DNA of 64,000 bases from Nymphaea colorata (taxonomy: Eukaryota; Streptophyta; Magnoliopsida; Nymphaeales; Nymphaeaceae): contig NC_045138.2 in assembly GCF_008831285.2 (NCBI RefSeq), positions 18,509,934 to 18,573,933 of the forward strand, written 5' to 3'. Under the pieces are notes generated by a model. It ran no database searches, was not told where the DNA came from, and saw only the letters and a list, made by a program, of their open reading frames with translations. Position numbers and translations under genes: made by a program. Shown here one piece after another: positions 23,761 to 35,599 of this stretch. Every line of letters starts with the position of its first letter. Within the stretch, counting starts at the first letter, position 1.

Positions 23761-24330
23761 ATTAAGAAGCACTTTACAAAAACGGGATATGTACAAAAAA
23801 GCACTTTACAAAGAACAAAATGACAAAAGAGAGATGCTCATTAGGCTCAGAACTAAATCTGTATAGAAACAACAAAAAAAGGGTGAGGCTCGATCGCCTC
23901 TACATAAAAGATCTAAATCCCTGGAAAATTCACACCTAAGATCTTTATTTTATTTGTGTGCATTGAGAAAAATCAGATTTATGACCCGAGGAGGAGGGTT
24001 TGATGAAAATGCCGTTTCAAAAACGCATATTATACGCCAAAAACCCCTCTGTTAGTACAAAACGGCAATAAAATGTGTTTTTTTAAAAAAAATCAAAAAA
24101 TAAAAAACTCGTATAATACCCATATTATACCCGTATTAAACATTTTTTTCCTATTTTTTGCCGTTTTTCCCCCTTTTTTGCCATTTTTTATTAATTTTTC
24201 ATTTTTTATAATTTTTAAGATATATTAAATGTTTAAAATTTTTTAAAAATATGCCAAACTTTTTTCATTTTATTCCTGAGATATAAAACTTTACCGTAAC
24301 CAAGGTACGAAAAAAGCCAATGCTGATATA
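23761..24330. other. AT-rich spacer
   Basis: This holds a single copy of the 54-base unit that is doubled elsewhere (23889-23942) and then low-complexity T- and A-runs with repeated 'catattatac' words (24030-24140). No gene is seen. Confidence 0.5.
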
Positions 24331-24830
24331 CGGATGCAAATATTTGAGTTAGACTCGTTTGAATGGGAGAATGGGAGAGAACAAAACATGATTATTATAA
24401 GGAAACCATGTTTTGCACATCATGCCTACCTTTTCCTTGGATTGGATGCCAAGATATGGTTTTCCACAAAAATAAATAACTAAGAGTTAATAGAAAAATG
24501 TATGTAACAACTATGCACAGGCCACTTATAATTGGCTGGAAAATGGTTGAGTTCTTAACAACAAGCGGCTATTCAATTTTCAGCCAATTATGATTGAAAA
24601 TTTTGATTAAATGAGGAAACAAAAATCTGTACTATATTCAAATCAAAATTCTTAATTTATAATTTGAATCCCGTTTGAATTCAATTTCAGATTAAAGTCT
24701 GAATCTGATTTTTAAATTAATCCAAAGCACTTTACAGAAGTGTGATATTTATTTAAAACCATGTCTAATCCAAGCTGAATCTAAATTCAACTTAATATTC
24801 ACTTTAAAAAATAAAAAATTATCATGAAAA
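24330..24830 (+). repeat. Dispersed repeat R2, copy 2
   Basis: This matches 13060-13480 and 50200-50640, including 'gattggatgccaagatatgg' and 'aggccacttataattggctg'. It is non-coding. Confidence 0.65.
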
Positions 24831-24879
24831 TCTGGTGACATTCGGAAAATCTCAACAAAAATGAATTTCTCACAATTAG

Positions 24880-25215
24880 TTTGTGATGTTTTGATAATTT
24901 TTTCTTTTTTTATTAATTTTTACGTTTTTTTAACTTGTCAACATATTTGTTGAAATTTTTTCTAGAAAATCAAATATCATAAAATACCCGAAAAAAACCT
25001 TGCTGATATTTTCATGATAACAATACTTGTGACAATGGTTTAAAAATTTTAGACCACTTTAATCAGAAAATCACACTCTAACCTTATCTATCTCCTTCTC
25101 TCTCCGTGCTAGAGTTCAAAAGTCAGTCTCTCCAATAAATTGGAAGTTCCAAAGGAGCAAGAAAATTCCGGTGGTATACAATTGGAAGATCTCAGTCTAT
25201 ATAATAATGGTGTGT
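24880..25215 (+). repeat. 5' flank module, partial copy
   Basis: This ends with 'tggaagatctcagtctatataataatggtgtg', then diverges. No DUF247 exon 1 follows it, so it is an orphan copy. Confidence 0.55.
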
Positions 25216-25764
25216 TCACATTATTATTATATGATTTTATTAATAGTTGAAATGGTGAATTTCCTAATTTTGTACAGCCCTTTCATTTTTGTAGGTTTTG
25301 ACTTTGTGCACCAATCTTAAAACGATTTTATTAATAGTTAAAATGGTGAATTTCCTAATTTTGTTCAGACCTTCCATTTTTCTAGGTTTTTACTTGGTAA
25401 ACCAATTTTAAAAACAAAGTGGTAATTCACTCTGAATTTTAAATTCTCGTATTAGTAAGCAGAAGACAGTTTTAAATTTGTTAAAAAAAATGACGATGGC
25501 AGTATGGATTTTGTGGTGTGGACTTGTCTTTTAGAAATTAATCTGTAAAGGGAGCAATTTTGGTTTGAATTTGATATACGACTCCATAACCGATCCATAT
25601 CTGGGTCTGAAATTCTAGTAAAGAACCAATCCAAATACATACAGACGACTCGGTTCTTAAGCTGAATTTCATCTTAGGAAATAAAATTCAGATTTGTGAC
25701 TGAATTTGAGTCTGACTACGGCGAAGTCAAATTTAGGAAAGGGTAGATCCAAGTCTGAATCGGA
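25216..25764. other. Spacer with a short internal duplication
   Basis: The string 'atggtgaatttcctaatttt' occurs at 25250 and again at 25340, in a pair of ~90-base direct repeats. No gene is seen. Confidence 0.45.
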
Positions 25765-25834
25765 ACCCCCATTACATCTTTAAATAAAGCTAAAAGCCCT
25801 GTTCATTTAATCGTGTGAACGCTCCATTTTTATG
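25765..25834 (+). pseudogene. DUF247 3' end remnant
   Basis: 'cccccattacatctttaaataaagct' and the following 'gttcatttaatcgtgtg' match the end of the degenerate DUF247 copies at 8930-8985 and 30720-30775. Only the last few codons and the 3' flank survive. The match resumes beyond the LINE at about 26690, showing that the LINE landed inside this flank. Confidence 0.6.
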
Positions 25835-26205
25835 TGTCTGCTTGCTGGAATCGTGTTTGGTGTTTGTGGCTCATTTCAGCTTGGTTGCACATTTGGAAGG
25901 AGTGCAACAACAGGATTTTCAGGAGCACCATCTCTTCGTCAGATTCGGTGGCTTGTCTTGTGTGGTGGGATGTCCATTTTGCTGTTCGGTTGAAACGTCG
26001 TTGTCCGTCTGCGGCTGAGTAACTATTCCGTTCCGTCTTTCCTCTCTATTCACATCTCTCTTGTTTCACTGTGCATTGTATTGTATATTTCGTCTTTTAC
26101 TTTTGTTTTTGCGGTTTGTTTTTGTATATAGGAGACTTCTTGTCCCCAAATTCTGTTATATATTCTCATTTTATCAGCTCTCTCTTTCTCTTTCTACTAG
26201 AAAAG
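25835..26205 (+). mobile_element. LINE (L1-type) 5'-truncated 3' end
   Basis: The frame at 25834-26022 reads SAWLHIWKECNNRIFRSTIS and then a conserved Trp, the usual C-terminus of plant L1 reverse-transcriptase ORF2. It is followed by a 3' UTR with 'cattgtattgtatat' and 'ttcttgtccccaaatt', which is shared with 40290-40445. The rest of ORF2 is absent, as expected for 5' truncation at insertion. Confidence 0.65.
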
Positions 26206-27645
26206 GTAAATGTTTGTTCCATCTATCTCATTAACTGCAATTATTTTTCAAAAAGTTAGCATCACACTTGTTAGACAAAAAATAAAATCATAATTGGTCA
26301 CAAACTTCTCTCAGAAATTGTTTTCAAGCTTCTCGCATTAGTTAGTAGAAGGCAATTTTAGAATTGGTAAAAAAAAAGGGAGAGAGAATAACGGAATAGA
26401 TTTGTGGTATGGACGTGTTTTGAAAAATTAATCTCTAAAGGGAGCAGTTTTGCTTTGTTGCTCACACTTTCTCTCGTAAGGGGGAACGTACCTTGTAATA
26501 AAGGTCGGAATGTAAATGAGTTGGATATATCCAATTATTGGTCCGATTTTGACCCTTCTAGTGAAACCTGGTAAAAAATATCCAGATTGGGGAACAAGTC
26601 ATCTTTGAATTTGATATACAACTTTCTAACCGATCCAAGTACATAGAAACGAGTTGAGATTGAATTTGAGTCTGACCATTTCGAGTGACAGTTCATCTGA
26701 AGTTATCTAAACGTAAGAACTTATTGAAAATAATAAAATATTATTCAGACGGTTCTCACTATCCATGCCTAAATACATGAGGCTTATAAGTCACTGGACA
26801 GGTCGCGGATCCGAAATTTGAGACAAAGGTTGCTAATGGAATCTGATCCACTCGTTCAGGTGGGAGGTTTTTCCAAATCTTTAGGCATCCCGTGTTTGAT
26901 CCGAGCACGATTTTATGTCCCAAGTCGATTCATTTTCACTCTTCGGATCCATGCCCGGTGGATCGAGTTTCCAGGGTCAAAGCACAACCAACGATTTTGG
27001 GCTTCTTGCTCCTATAGCGGTAACAGTCTGTTATGGGTGTCAAACGGTCCCTTTGAGAACAACCGCAGGGTTTTAAGTCTCATTTTTCAACCTTTGAGCT
27101 GGCTGGTGACTCTGCTGTTGTCAAGACGTCTTAGCATCTGAACGTTAACGTTACTGATGGATTCAATCAGCATTTTGTTTTTTATTTGTGCGTTTTGTAA
27201 AGATGTTAATATATCTTACTTGGATCGGATATCCAACATATCTGATTAAAAAATCAGATCAAATTCAGATTTAACAAATGACATCCAATCACATTCGGAG
27301 TCAACATACATAAATATCAGATTCAGTACCGAGAAATTTTCTGCTGGTGTTAACGTATAAGAACCATTACTCCCTCCAAAAAAAAATCGTAAACTCTTCA
27401 AATTTTTTGGTAAGAAGGTGAAAGGTCTAATATATAAATAAGTAAAAGACTATACGGAATGAATATGTATGTAAGCAAATTGCATGGGTTCGCGTGGATC
27501 ATTGGAATACGAGTTTTTACTGTCACTCAATTTTGAATACTTCTATCTTCCATACTTGGGCATCATAATGCTGGATACTTAATATCAGATAGTTTTTAGC
27601 TGGAACAAAAGTTAGTTCCACACTTCCACCTTTCATATACCATTT
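26206..27645. other. Spacer; third copy of the degenerate 3' flank
   Basis: From about 26690 to 26960 the sequence matches 8990-9210 and 30785-31000 ('gttcatctgaagtt', 'catgcctaaatacat', 'cgagcacgattttatg'). The rest is unassigned. 26818-27141 is open, but I recognise no domain in it. Confidence 0.45.
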
Positions 27646-28253
27646 CAGCACCCACCAGCCACTGGAGCAGACATCATGAATGATTACAACGAATACGTTT
27701 CTCAAGGAACTAGAGGTGGTGGGCAGTCGGTCAAGTGCATCTTCAAATGGCCACATGATCTTGTGAAATTTTTGGGGGAAGGCATCCATCGTGAACCTCA
27801 GATGGTAGCTATTGGGCCTTACCACCACGGCTGAGAGCACCTGCAGCCCATGGATGATCATGCGCTCTTCAGGTTGCTCACCATGAGCCCCGGACTTGAA
27901 GTTGGCAGAAGCCCTGAAACAACGAGAGCAGGAGCTCCGCGATCACTATGACGAGTTGGACACGAGAAACTGGCCATCGGATTCTTTCATAAAGATGATG
28001 CTTCTCGATGGCTGCTTCCTGCTTGACTTCATTTGTGAATTGGACATATTGTGGAAACCGCCCTTGGATCAGTCCATCTACACCTATAGCCACGCTGTAC
28101 TCACTTGGATATATTATACTTGCTGGAAAATCAAATTCCTAGCCTCGTCTTGGATGTGTTGATTGATGTATTATCACGCTCATCTAAGAGGCCGACATTT
28201 TATGAGGCTTTATTTGCTGGGTCGTAAGGCATTTACTGACAAGTCATGGGATA

Positions 28254-28451
28254 AAGGGGGAGGAGGGAAGGAGGGTTGGCCTAGGCCATGGTCCCACCCC
28301 AACCAATGAAATTTTTCTTTTTTATATTGAAAAAAATAATATTTTTTAATTGGGTAATGTATTTTTTGTAATAGAATACAGTTTGGCCATACTCAGATTT
28401 AGAAGTCGGATTGTCAGCCCTCTCCTGAAGAAAATCCTGGCTTCGCCCCTG
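28254..28451. mobile_element. hAT-like MITE in pseudogene exon 1
   Basis: The element is flanked by 'atgggata' at 28246-28253 and 28452-28459, an 8-base target duplication as made by hAT transposases. Its right end reads 'ggcttcgcccctg', whose complement (caggggcgaagcc) is the standard hAT-MITE terminus; the left end (aagggggaggagg) is diverged. A further 27 bases (28452-28478) repeat the target site and end, giving a third 'atgggata' at 28479. Gene B shows the uninterrupted coding sequence. Confidence 0.75.
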
Positions 28452-29499
28452 ATGGGATAGCCCCTGACTCTGCCCCTGATGGGATAGCCCCTCAAATGTT
28501 CCACGAAATTAAATCTTGATGTACACTTGGCCAGCTCTTATTAAATCGTGTGTGACCCTTTATATAGGTACAAAAAAAAATATTAAATTTGAGAATATAG
28601 AATTAAAAAAATTTTAAAAAACTGGAGTGTGTAACTTGCACCAATTCACTGTGAGTGCACTTGCAGCACAGTTACACTGTTTATATATATATATATCTAT
28701 ATATATCTCCTAATAAGTGTGGGCATAGTTAATTTGTTATACTCGCTTTTCATAAGTTAAAGGCTGGAATAGGCTCTTAATTGTTCAGAAGAATCATGGT
28801 TTGAAGGCCGCATAGTCACATAAAACACAATTTTTTTAAGAACGTGATAAATTAAATGGCTTTTTAAAATTTTAAAATGTGTTTTTTTTTAATATTAATA
28901 ACGAAAAAACTGCATTTTTAACAAAATGATGGGTGGTGTCATCGACATTCCTCAACCAATGCAACCTGGCTACAGTGAGTGCTGATTGCCTCGACTCGTG
29001 AGAGCACGGTGCGCTACCATTACCTACCAGGAAACCCAACCCGTAACCCCGTGCTGCTCCACTTCAACACCGTAAGCAAAACGACGGCGTTTCCTTTTTT
29101 AAAGAAAGATATCACTGACACGAGCCGAGACGTATGGAGATGTTATAGCGCGTGAAGAGGAGAAGCTGCAGGATGGTTTGGACCATCCATCGAAGGGACA
29201 AGTATCTGAGGTCTGCCAAGAGGCTTCGCGCATCGGAGCGACCTTGAGGCCACGTTTGATTGTAAACTAATCATGAACGTAATTTTTTTTTTCTCGTTTC
29301 AGGTCATGTTTGATGGCCTGGAATATTTTTTCCAGCGTAAAAAATCATTAGTTTGATAAAGAGGAAATTTTTTTCATAGAAAAAATTATTGACCGTTACA
29401 ACACACTGACAAATTCAATCCATTATGAAAGAAATCGATCTTTTCTTCGACCATGGCAACGGTTTGGTTAAGGATTTTAGGGACAAAAGCATCATTTTC

Positions 29500-29890
29500 A
29501 CTAATTCAGAGTGCTCGATTCCCATACCAAAGCGTTGTCAAGATCGTAAAAGATCCCAACCTTCCTGCAATTAACGTAGCACGAATCCAAGCAACGCGAA
29601 TCCGCGAGATGACTCTTGATAATGGGAAATGCCAGACAGATGCCGACCAACTGCATCCTGCTGAACCCCAACTCGATAATGGCGTCCAGTCGGCAGTGGA
29701 GGAGCGATCCATCGATGTCGAAGATCGAAGCGTCATGACTGTAGAGCAAGCAGAGCTTGGTCCATGAGAAGCCGTAGTTGGAGAGCGCAGAGATGGAGCT
29801 CAGCAACTTGGGGTTATCGCAGAGGAAGAGACGATCGGCGGGAAAAGGGGGGTTGTCATGGGGGAGAACGAGAAATGAAAAATCATGGTG
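29500..29890 (-). pseudogene. Captured mTERF-like gene fragment
   Basis: Minus-strand translation contains LLSSISALSNYGFSWTKL, then LHCRLDAIIELGFSRMQLVG and CLAFP. The repeated pattern L..YGFS / LGFS....(I/V)...FP is that of mTERF repeats in organelle transcription and splicing factors. Only about two to three repeats are present, with no start or transit peptide, and the frame continues into unrelated sequence. I infer capture by the surrounding TIR element. The assignment rests on motif shape only. Confidence 0.55.
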
Positions 29891-30092
29891 AGAAGAGAAG
29901 AAAAGCTCAGGGAGAGAGGAAGAGGAAGAGAAAGGGAGGATGAAGAAGAGAGGATAACAAGGAATGACAGGGAAGCGGGTAGCAGGGGAGGAAAAGCTCA
30001 CAATGTGGTAGGGGCGAGCGAGAAGAAGCCCTAACGGGCTTCCTCTTTCTGCGAGGGTAAATTTTCCCGAAAAAAAGTCTGACCCTCTCGGG

Positions 30093-30265
30093 CAGTGGCG
30101 GAGCCAGAACAGTCCAACCTCTGGATCTAAGTAGGGCCAAACTAAATTTAAATCTAAAAAATACATAGAGTGATTAAAAAATAATTTTTTTTTAATGTAA
30201 ATTTTTTTTTTTCATTTTGCCAAGGTAGGGCATGGCCTAGGCGGCCCCCCCTCCCTCTGCCCCTG
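30093..30265. mobile_element. hAT-like MITE nested in the TIR element
   Basis: A 173-base element starts 'cagtggcggagccag' and ends 'ctccctctgcccctg', imperfect terminal inverted repeats. It is flanked by an exact 8-base duplication 'ctctcggg' (30085-30092 and 30266-30273). It lies inside the 29248-30421 element, so it inserted later. Confidence 0.88.
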
Positions 30266-31859
30266 CTCTCGGGTTCGACTTTTTTTTACGGAAAATTTAC
30301 CCTCAAATTCATTATTTACGTGGTAAAATTATCGATTTTTAATAACACCTGTAAAAGTCGTACATTTTTTTTCCTTTTTCCAATTGGTGGACAGTATTTT
30401 CCCTGGCAATCAAACGTGGCCTCAAGAAGAGGAAACCTGGCGGGCGTGAGGTTTGATAAAGGAGTTCTCTACTTCCCTGAGCTCGTACTGAACGAGACAT
30501 CAGAGGGGGCGTTGATGAACATGGTGGCCCTCGAGCGAATGCACCCACAGACTGAGAAAGGCGTCACGTTCTTCATGTCCTTCATGGATGCTCTGATAGG
30601 CACTGCCGAAGACATAAGCATTTTGGGAAAGGCAGGACTCGTGACCAATAATCTGGGGAGCGACGACGCGGCTGCCACCCTCTTCAACAAGCTGGGCGTG
30701 CTTGAGATTATGCATCCGTTCCCCCATTACATCTTTAAATAAAGCTAACGCCCGGTTCATTTAATCCTGTGGACGCTCCATTTCCAGTCACAATTCATCT
30801 GAAGTTTTGTATAAGTAGGAGCTTATAGAAAATAATAAAATAATTTTCAAACAGTTCTTATGCTCCAAGCCTAAATACATAAGGATTATGAATGATCCGG
30901 AATCCGAGCTCTGAAACAAAGATTCCTGATAGAATCAGATCTGAGCTCCAAAACAAAGCTTTTTTGAATTTGATCCGAGCACGATTCTATGTACTTAGCA
31001 CCGAATTTGATCCATTTTGCACTCCTCTTTTGCCTCCCTCTATCCATGGTGGGGCATCTAGCTACTGTTCCCATGCATTTAACGTCCTTTGTGTGGATGT
31101 CCTTGCCTATTGATTTGTGCTTAAAAAAAAAAAAAAGTTTTGAGACAATTTTATATGATTATTCTAGAATCCCGATAGGATAAAGAGTATATCTAATCCA
31201 AATACGATCAAATATTCGGATGACACGAATATCGAATCAGAAAAAAAAAAAGAACACCAATATCAAAGACTTAACTCGGAAAAAAAAAAATCAACAACCA
31301 GTCTCACCCAATCGCCGTTCTCATTCTTGATCTCCTCCAGCCATATGCCTTGATCGTTCCCCATCCTCTTGCTTAATCGGCTCCCTCCTCCGTTTCGAGT
31401 CGGAAACTTGAAGACTTCACCAGTCTTGAAGTTTGCAAGTGAACGAACTTGTGAACAACTATAACATCACATTGTGTGCCGTTAGTAAACTGGCGTTCGC
31501 TCGAGATGTGACACAATCAGGACTCTATGCAAAAGTTTACCAACGAGATGCGGCGTGGGTTGAACGGTTCCTCATCTTCCCTCTGGCTGTTGGTAGCCGA
31601 ACCCCCTTTTTTCTTGTGCTGTGAGTTATGTATGTATGTTGTATTTCAAAGTTTCAAGTATGTTCAGTTTGCCAAGACTGTCTTTTTCTTTTCTTTAGTT
31701 GGTGAGCTGCCGTGAGTTATGTACGTATGTTGTATTTCAAAGCTTCAAGTACTTCTTTTCTTAGTGCAAACCTCAGAAGTTAAATTGCAAAAGAATGGTG
31801 CTTTTAATTTGGTTCACTTCAAGTATTTCTTTTCCTGAGAATCTGCCCCCTGTTGTTGT

Positions 31860-32060
31860 CTCTATTATAAAATTGATTTTAAATAATAAAATATTAAATT
31901 TAAAAATAAAAAAATATTTTTTATTATTGCCAGGCCCAAGATAGCCCCCATCGGGCCGGCTCATTGGGCCCCAACCCGGCTCGTTATGGGCCGGGGCTGG
32001 TTCATTGGGCCCGAACCTGGGCCAATTAAGGGTCAGGTCCGGCCCATTTGTCTTGAAAGA
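31860..32060. mobile_element. GC-rich MITE-like block, copy 2
   Basis: This is the counterpart of 10790-10985, with many GGGCC/GGCCC words at 31931-32045 after an AT-rich core. It was duplicated with the 8-kb segment rather than inserted independently, since the flanks match. Confidence 0.4.
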
Positions 32061-32629
32061 AACTCGAACTCGGCTTGAGTTAGCTGTGATTTTATTAAAA
32101 AAAATTATTTTTGAATGGAAGAGGAAAATATAAGCAACCTATTTTATTAATTTTTTTTTTAAATGTAACCTCTCTCTCTCCCTCTAGCTAAACAATTTTT
32201 AAGCCGATTAGTTCTTATTTGGGATACAGAGTTGTGGTGGAAGGAAGGAACCTATGTCACCGGAGTGCAGGGTGTGGGTGCTGGAACGGTACATCTCAAA
32301 AAATTTAGGTGCGGCAAAGGTATTTTATTATTATTATTATTATTATTATATATAACAAAATAAGCATGTATATATTATTATTACAATTTAGTTATTAATG
32401 CATATAACATACTTGAATAATTGCATTGCATTAAAAAATATCAAAACAAGATATATTGTATAAGTAATTAAATAATATGACATTCTAACTAGGCTCGGGC
32501 GTGACTCGAAGCCGCATCCATGTCTGGTGTGCACCTGACTAGATGTGACTTGGATGCAGCAGTAAAATAAAAGAGTCGGATGACATAGAAAGGAACAAGC
32601 TCTTTTAGTTATAAGTTGTGTTTTGATAA

Positions 32630-34270
32630 AACGAAATTATATTAGAAGTAAAAGTACAATTTTATCCCAACAGAGGCCCATATCCTATTCTATCCACTCC
32701 GAAGATTCTCATTTTAGTAATTCTTCTTCTATAAGATATAAATAGTTGATGTCATCAAAGAATCAATAGCAACTTTAGATTCTCCGGTTCAAATTGCTGT
32801 CATGAGCGTAGAAAAAGAATTGTAGTTAAGAGGCATTCTAAGTTTACATTTCAAATTTTAAGGGGAATATGTAAAAGTAAAAATGCCTTTTTTTTTCGTT
32901 CTTGTCATTTTGGTGTTTTTTTTTTTCAATTTAAAATACGAATTTATTTGTCATGTTCTTTTGCATTGAATAATTGTGTTGTTAGTGTACATACAGTGAT
33001 TGGTAGATCATACCAGATCACTTGGGTAACAGATAAAAATTAGACCTCTTAAATTGATGTTAAAAAGTGTTTTAAGTAAAATATAAACTTTTTGATTTGT
33101 TTATATATATTAATTTAATATAAATCAAGCATTTGTTCAAGTCATTTTTTGTAAAAAAAAAAAAAACCTTTCCACTATCAAAATTTTGATACAATAAAAG
33201 CAATTTTTTTTATTATTAAAAAATGTTTTTTAAATTAAAAAACAACTAACTTAAGATATGTTTCTCACCAAACCACTCTTGAAATATCTATAAGGTTAGA
33301 TTGTAAAAAATAATAATTAATTTTAGTGAATGTGGTTTTTGTTTGACATTTTTACCAAATTTCGTGACACCTTATGAAATGACAACTTTTACACCACAGG
33401 GACAACTAACACAAAAATAATCTAAATCAAAATTTCTCAAAAAAATGGTTAAAACTCAATTCTGAAAAATGCAAGAGAAGGGTAACCTTTCCTTTTCCGC
33501 CCTTATACTGGTGGCCAGTTTCTTTTGCTATTTATTTAGCCATTTGCAATTAGGTGATCATCACGCTCGTCTGCCCATTTTCTGGCCAGCTATCAGCTCA
33601 AAAATGGCCGGAAAATTTTTATAAAGCTTTCATTCTAATTTTGCCAATGTCTCCGCCATAACTGGCCGAAAATTTGAAAAATCAACGTCGCATGACATAG
33701 GGAAGCTCGGGGAGCTGCACTTTGTTTTTAATCAGCGGCAAATAAGTGGCAGGAACATAGTTGTTACATAAAGTATCATCATGCTGCTATTATCATAGGA
33801 AGCTCTATACATTAAAAGAAAAAAAAGGGAAAAATTACCATAAGAAGAAGGTCTAATTGCTTAAAAACATGAAAGATATGGCATCGTGGTTCACAAAAAA
33901 TAAAGTGGCTTCACAATGAATGATAGACTACTATATTTCCTAGGACTACTAATGCAAGACGGATTGAGATCAACGATTCCTAATCCATCCACACCCACGA
34001 CTAAGCTAAATCGACGCCTAAAACTAACTAAAACCCAAGCAAATGACTAAACAAGACAAGAAGAACAGAGGCAAACTAACAAACGAATTACCTAGATCCA
34101 GTTATGCAGCCTAACCGGGGGTGGAGAAGAGTCGTCTTCAAGGAATTAAAAATCTTTTAATCTGTCAAAACGAGTCTTCATCCTAGAAGGTTTGGATCTG
34201 TTCAAGAAAAGAGTTCACAACGCTGCCGCTACTTATGATAGGGTGGCGGACTGCCCGCCATCTCCCTGCC
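32630..34270 (+). repeat. Repeat R0, copy 2
   Basis: This matches 5970-7760 over its whole length and copy 1 (11410-12560) from about 33135. Copy 2 is closer to copy 1 than to copy 0, as expected if R0 was first duplicated locally and then carried by the 8-kb duplication. It is non-coding. Confidence 0.7.
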
Positions 34271-34705
34271 ACAAATAGAGACCTTCAGAAACTCAGGTTA
34301 CTGGGTAATTTCTTCGTAAGTGATAGGGTGGCGGACTGCCCACCATCTCCTGGCCATTTTCAGGTTATTGTTGGATTTGGATCACCAAGAAGGGATTGAG
34401 ACCAACATTTGGGTTGCGTCATGTACCCAATGCAGATGCATCTTTAATTTCTAGATACATGTTTTAGTTCGGTCACCATTTATCGTTCTTTTATATCTCG
34501 CATATATGTTCTGAATCAAGATCCCAGGAGGGATTGGATAGTTTCGTGATCCTGGTTTAGATTTTCATCTAATAGTGAAACATCATATTCAGTTTTTTGA
34601 AGCAAAGAAGAAACAACTTGTATTGCGATCTGTTTGCAACAGTATAGTATTGTAACAAAAGTCAAAAACCATCTATCGTCAAAGATAATTGGATGCACAC
34701 TTTAT

Positions 34706-34876
34706 CAGGGTGGAGCCAAGGTAGGGTTTGCACTGACCTGGCCTCACCTCAATTTAAAAAAAAAAAAATATACATGTAAATTTTAAAAAATTTCACTTGT
34801 TCTATATAATTTTTTTAAAAAATAATATTTCAAACCTAGTCGAAATTTGAAAACTTTTATTTGGCCTCCGCCCCTC
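34706..34876. mobile_element. hAT-like MITE, complete in copy 2
   Basis: It starts 'cagggtggag' and ends 'ctccgcccctc', imperfect inverted repeats. Flanks are 'cactttat' and 'cacattat', an 8-base target duplication with one change. The related 5' module at 18383 ('cacacgttattgaacc') shows the site without the element. In copy 1 only its right part remains (up to about 12967). Confidence 0.7.
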
Positions 34877-35029
34877 CACATTATCGAACCGAATCGTGGA
34901 TATGAATGCTTTGGCTTATATAACTTTCCATTTATAAGATGAAAAGAGATACGCTGCCACTGCAAAGGCAAGACTAATTTATTGGTTTTCTTTAAGTCAT
35001 TTGATACCGGAAAAGGAAAAGGCTAATCC

Positions 35030-35590
35030 TGCTATATGAATACAAATATTTGAGGCAGCCACACTTGAATGGGAGAGAGTAAAACCAGATTATGATAAGG
35101 AAGCCATGTTCTGCAGATTAAGCCTCGTTTTCCCCTTGATTGGATGCCAAGATATGGTTTTGCAATAAATAAATAAGATTTAATAAGAAATAGCAACTAC
35201 GTACAGTGCACTTATAATTGGCTGGAAAATGGTTGACCTCTCAAACTGCTATTCAATTTTCAGCCAATTACGACTGAAAGTTTTGAACAAATGAAAAAAA
35301 AAATGCATACTATATTCTAATTTGAATTCCAAATTCATAATTTGAATCTGATCTGAATCAGATTTTCAGATTAGCATCTGAATATGAAACCATATTACAA
35401 TGAGTATAAGATGCATTTTTTTCATAACTACATCTGATCCAAATCTCAATCTGACTCCGATCAATATTTACTTAAAGCTGAATCTGATTCTTATCAATAT
35501 TTATGTAAATCTGAATACGATTGGATGTCATTTTTTATATCTAAATTTGATCTGAGTTCTTAGTCGGATGTCGAAATTTTCTCCATATCC
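35030..35590 (+). repeat. Dispersed repeat R2, copy 3
   Basis: This is nearly identical to 13060-13620 and part of the 8-kb duplication. It is non-coding. Confidence 0.65.
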
Positions 35591-35599
35591 TATTTTTTT

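Larger units (their letters stand above)
29248..30421. mobile_element. TIR transposon (Harbinger/Tourist-like) carrying a gene fragment
   Basis: The ends are perfect inverted repeats of 15 bases or more: GGCCACGTTTGATTG at 29248 and its complement ending at 30421. Flanking triplets are 'tga' and 'tca', close to a 3-base target duplication, and gene C shows the empty site ('accttcaagaag'). GGCC-starting termini with a 3-base duplication fit PIF/Harbinger or Tourist elements. There is no transposase inside. It carries an mTERF-like fragment (minus strand) and a nested hAT-like MITE at 30093-30265. Confidence 0.8.
27646..30742 (+). pseudogene. DUF247 pseudogene with two transposon insertions
   Basis: Exon 1 homology starts at about 27646 and is closest to gene B (shared DTRNWPSDSFIKMMLLDGCF). 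Damage seen: TGA at 27832-27834 where gene B has CGA just after GPYHHG; several small deletions between 27860 and 27910; a hAT-like element at 28254-28451; and loss of the GT donor ('ccacgaaatt' in place of 'ccaggtaatt', about 28505). Exon 2 resumes at about 29130-29247, is split by a TIR element (29248-30421) and continues at 30422-30742. A 40-base deletion after LGVLE then shifts the frame and removes the membrane segment. The protein cannot be made. Confidence 0.93.

Noticed and set aside
29501-30166. 221-residue minus-strand frame as a complete gene
   Set aside because: Only the part within about 29500-29890 has mTERF-like repeats. The rest crosses a nested MITE and hydrophobic low-complexity sequence, and there is no proper start.
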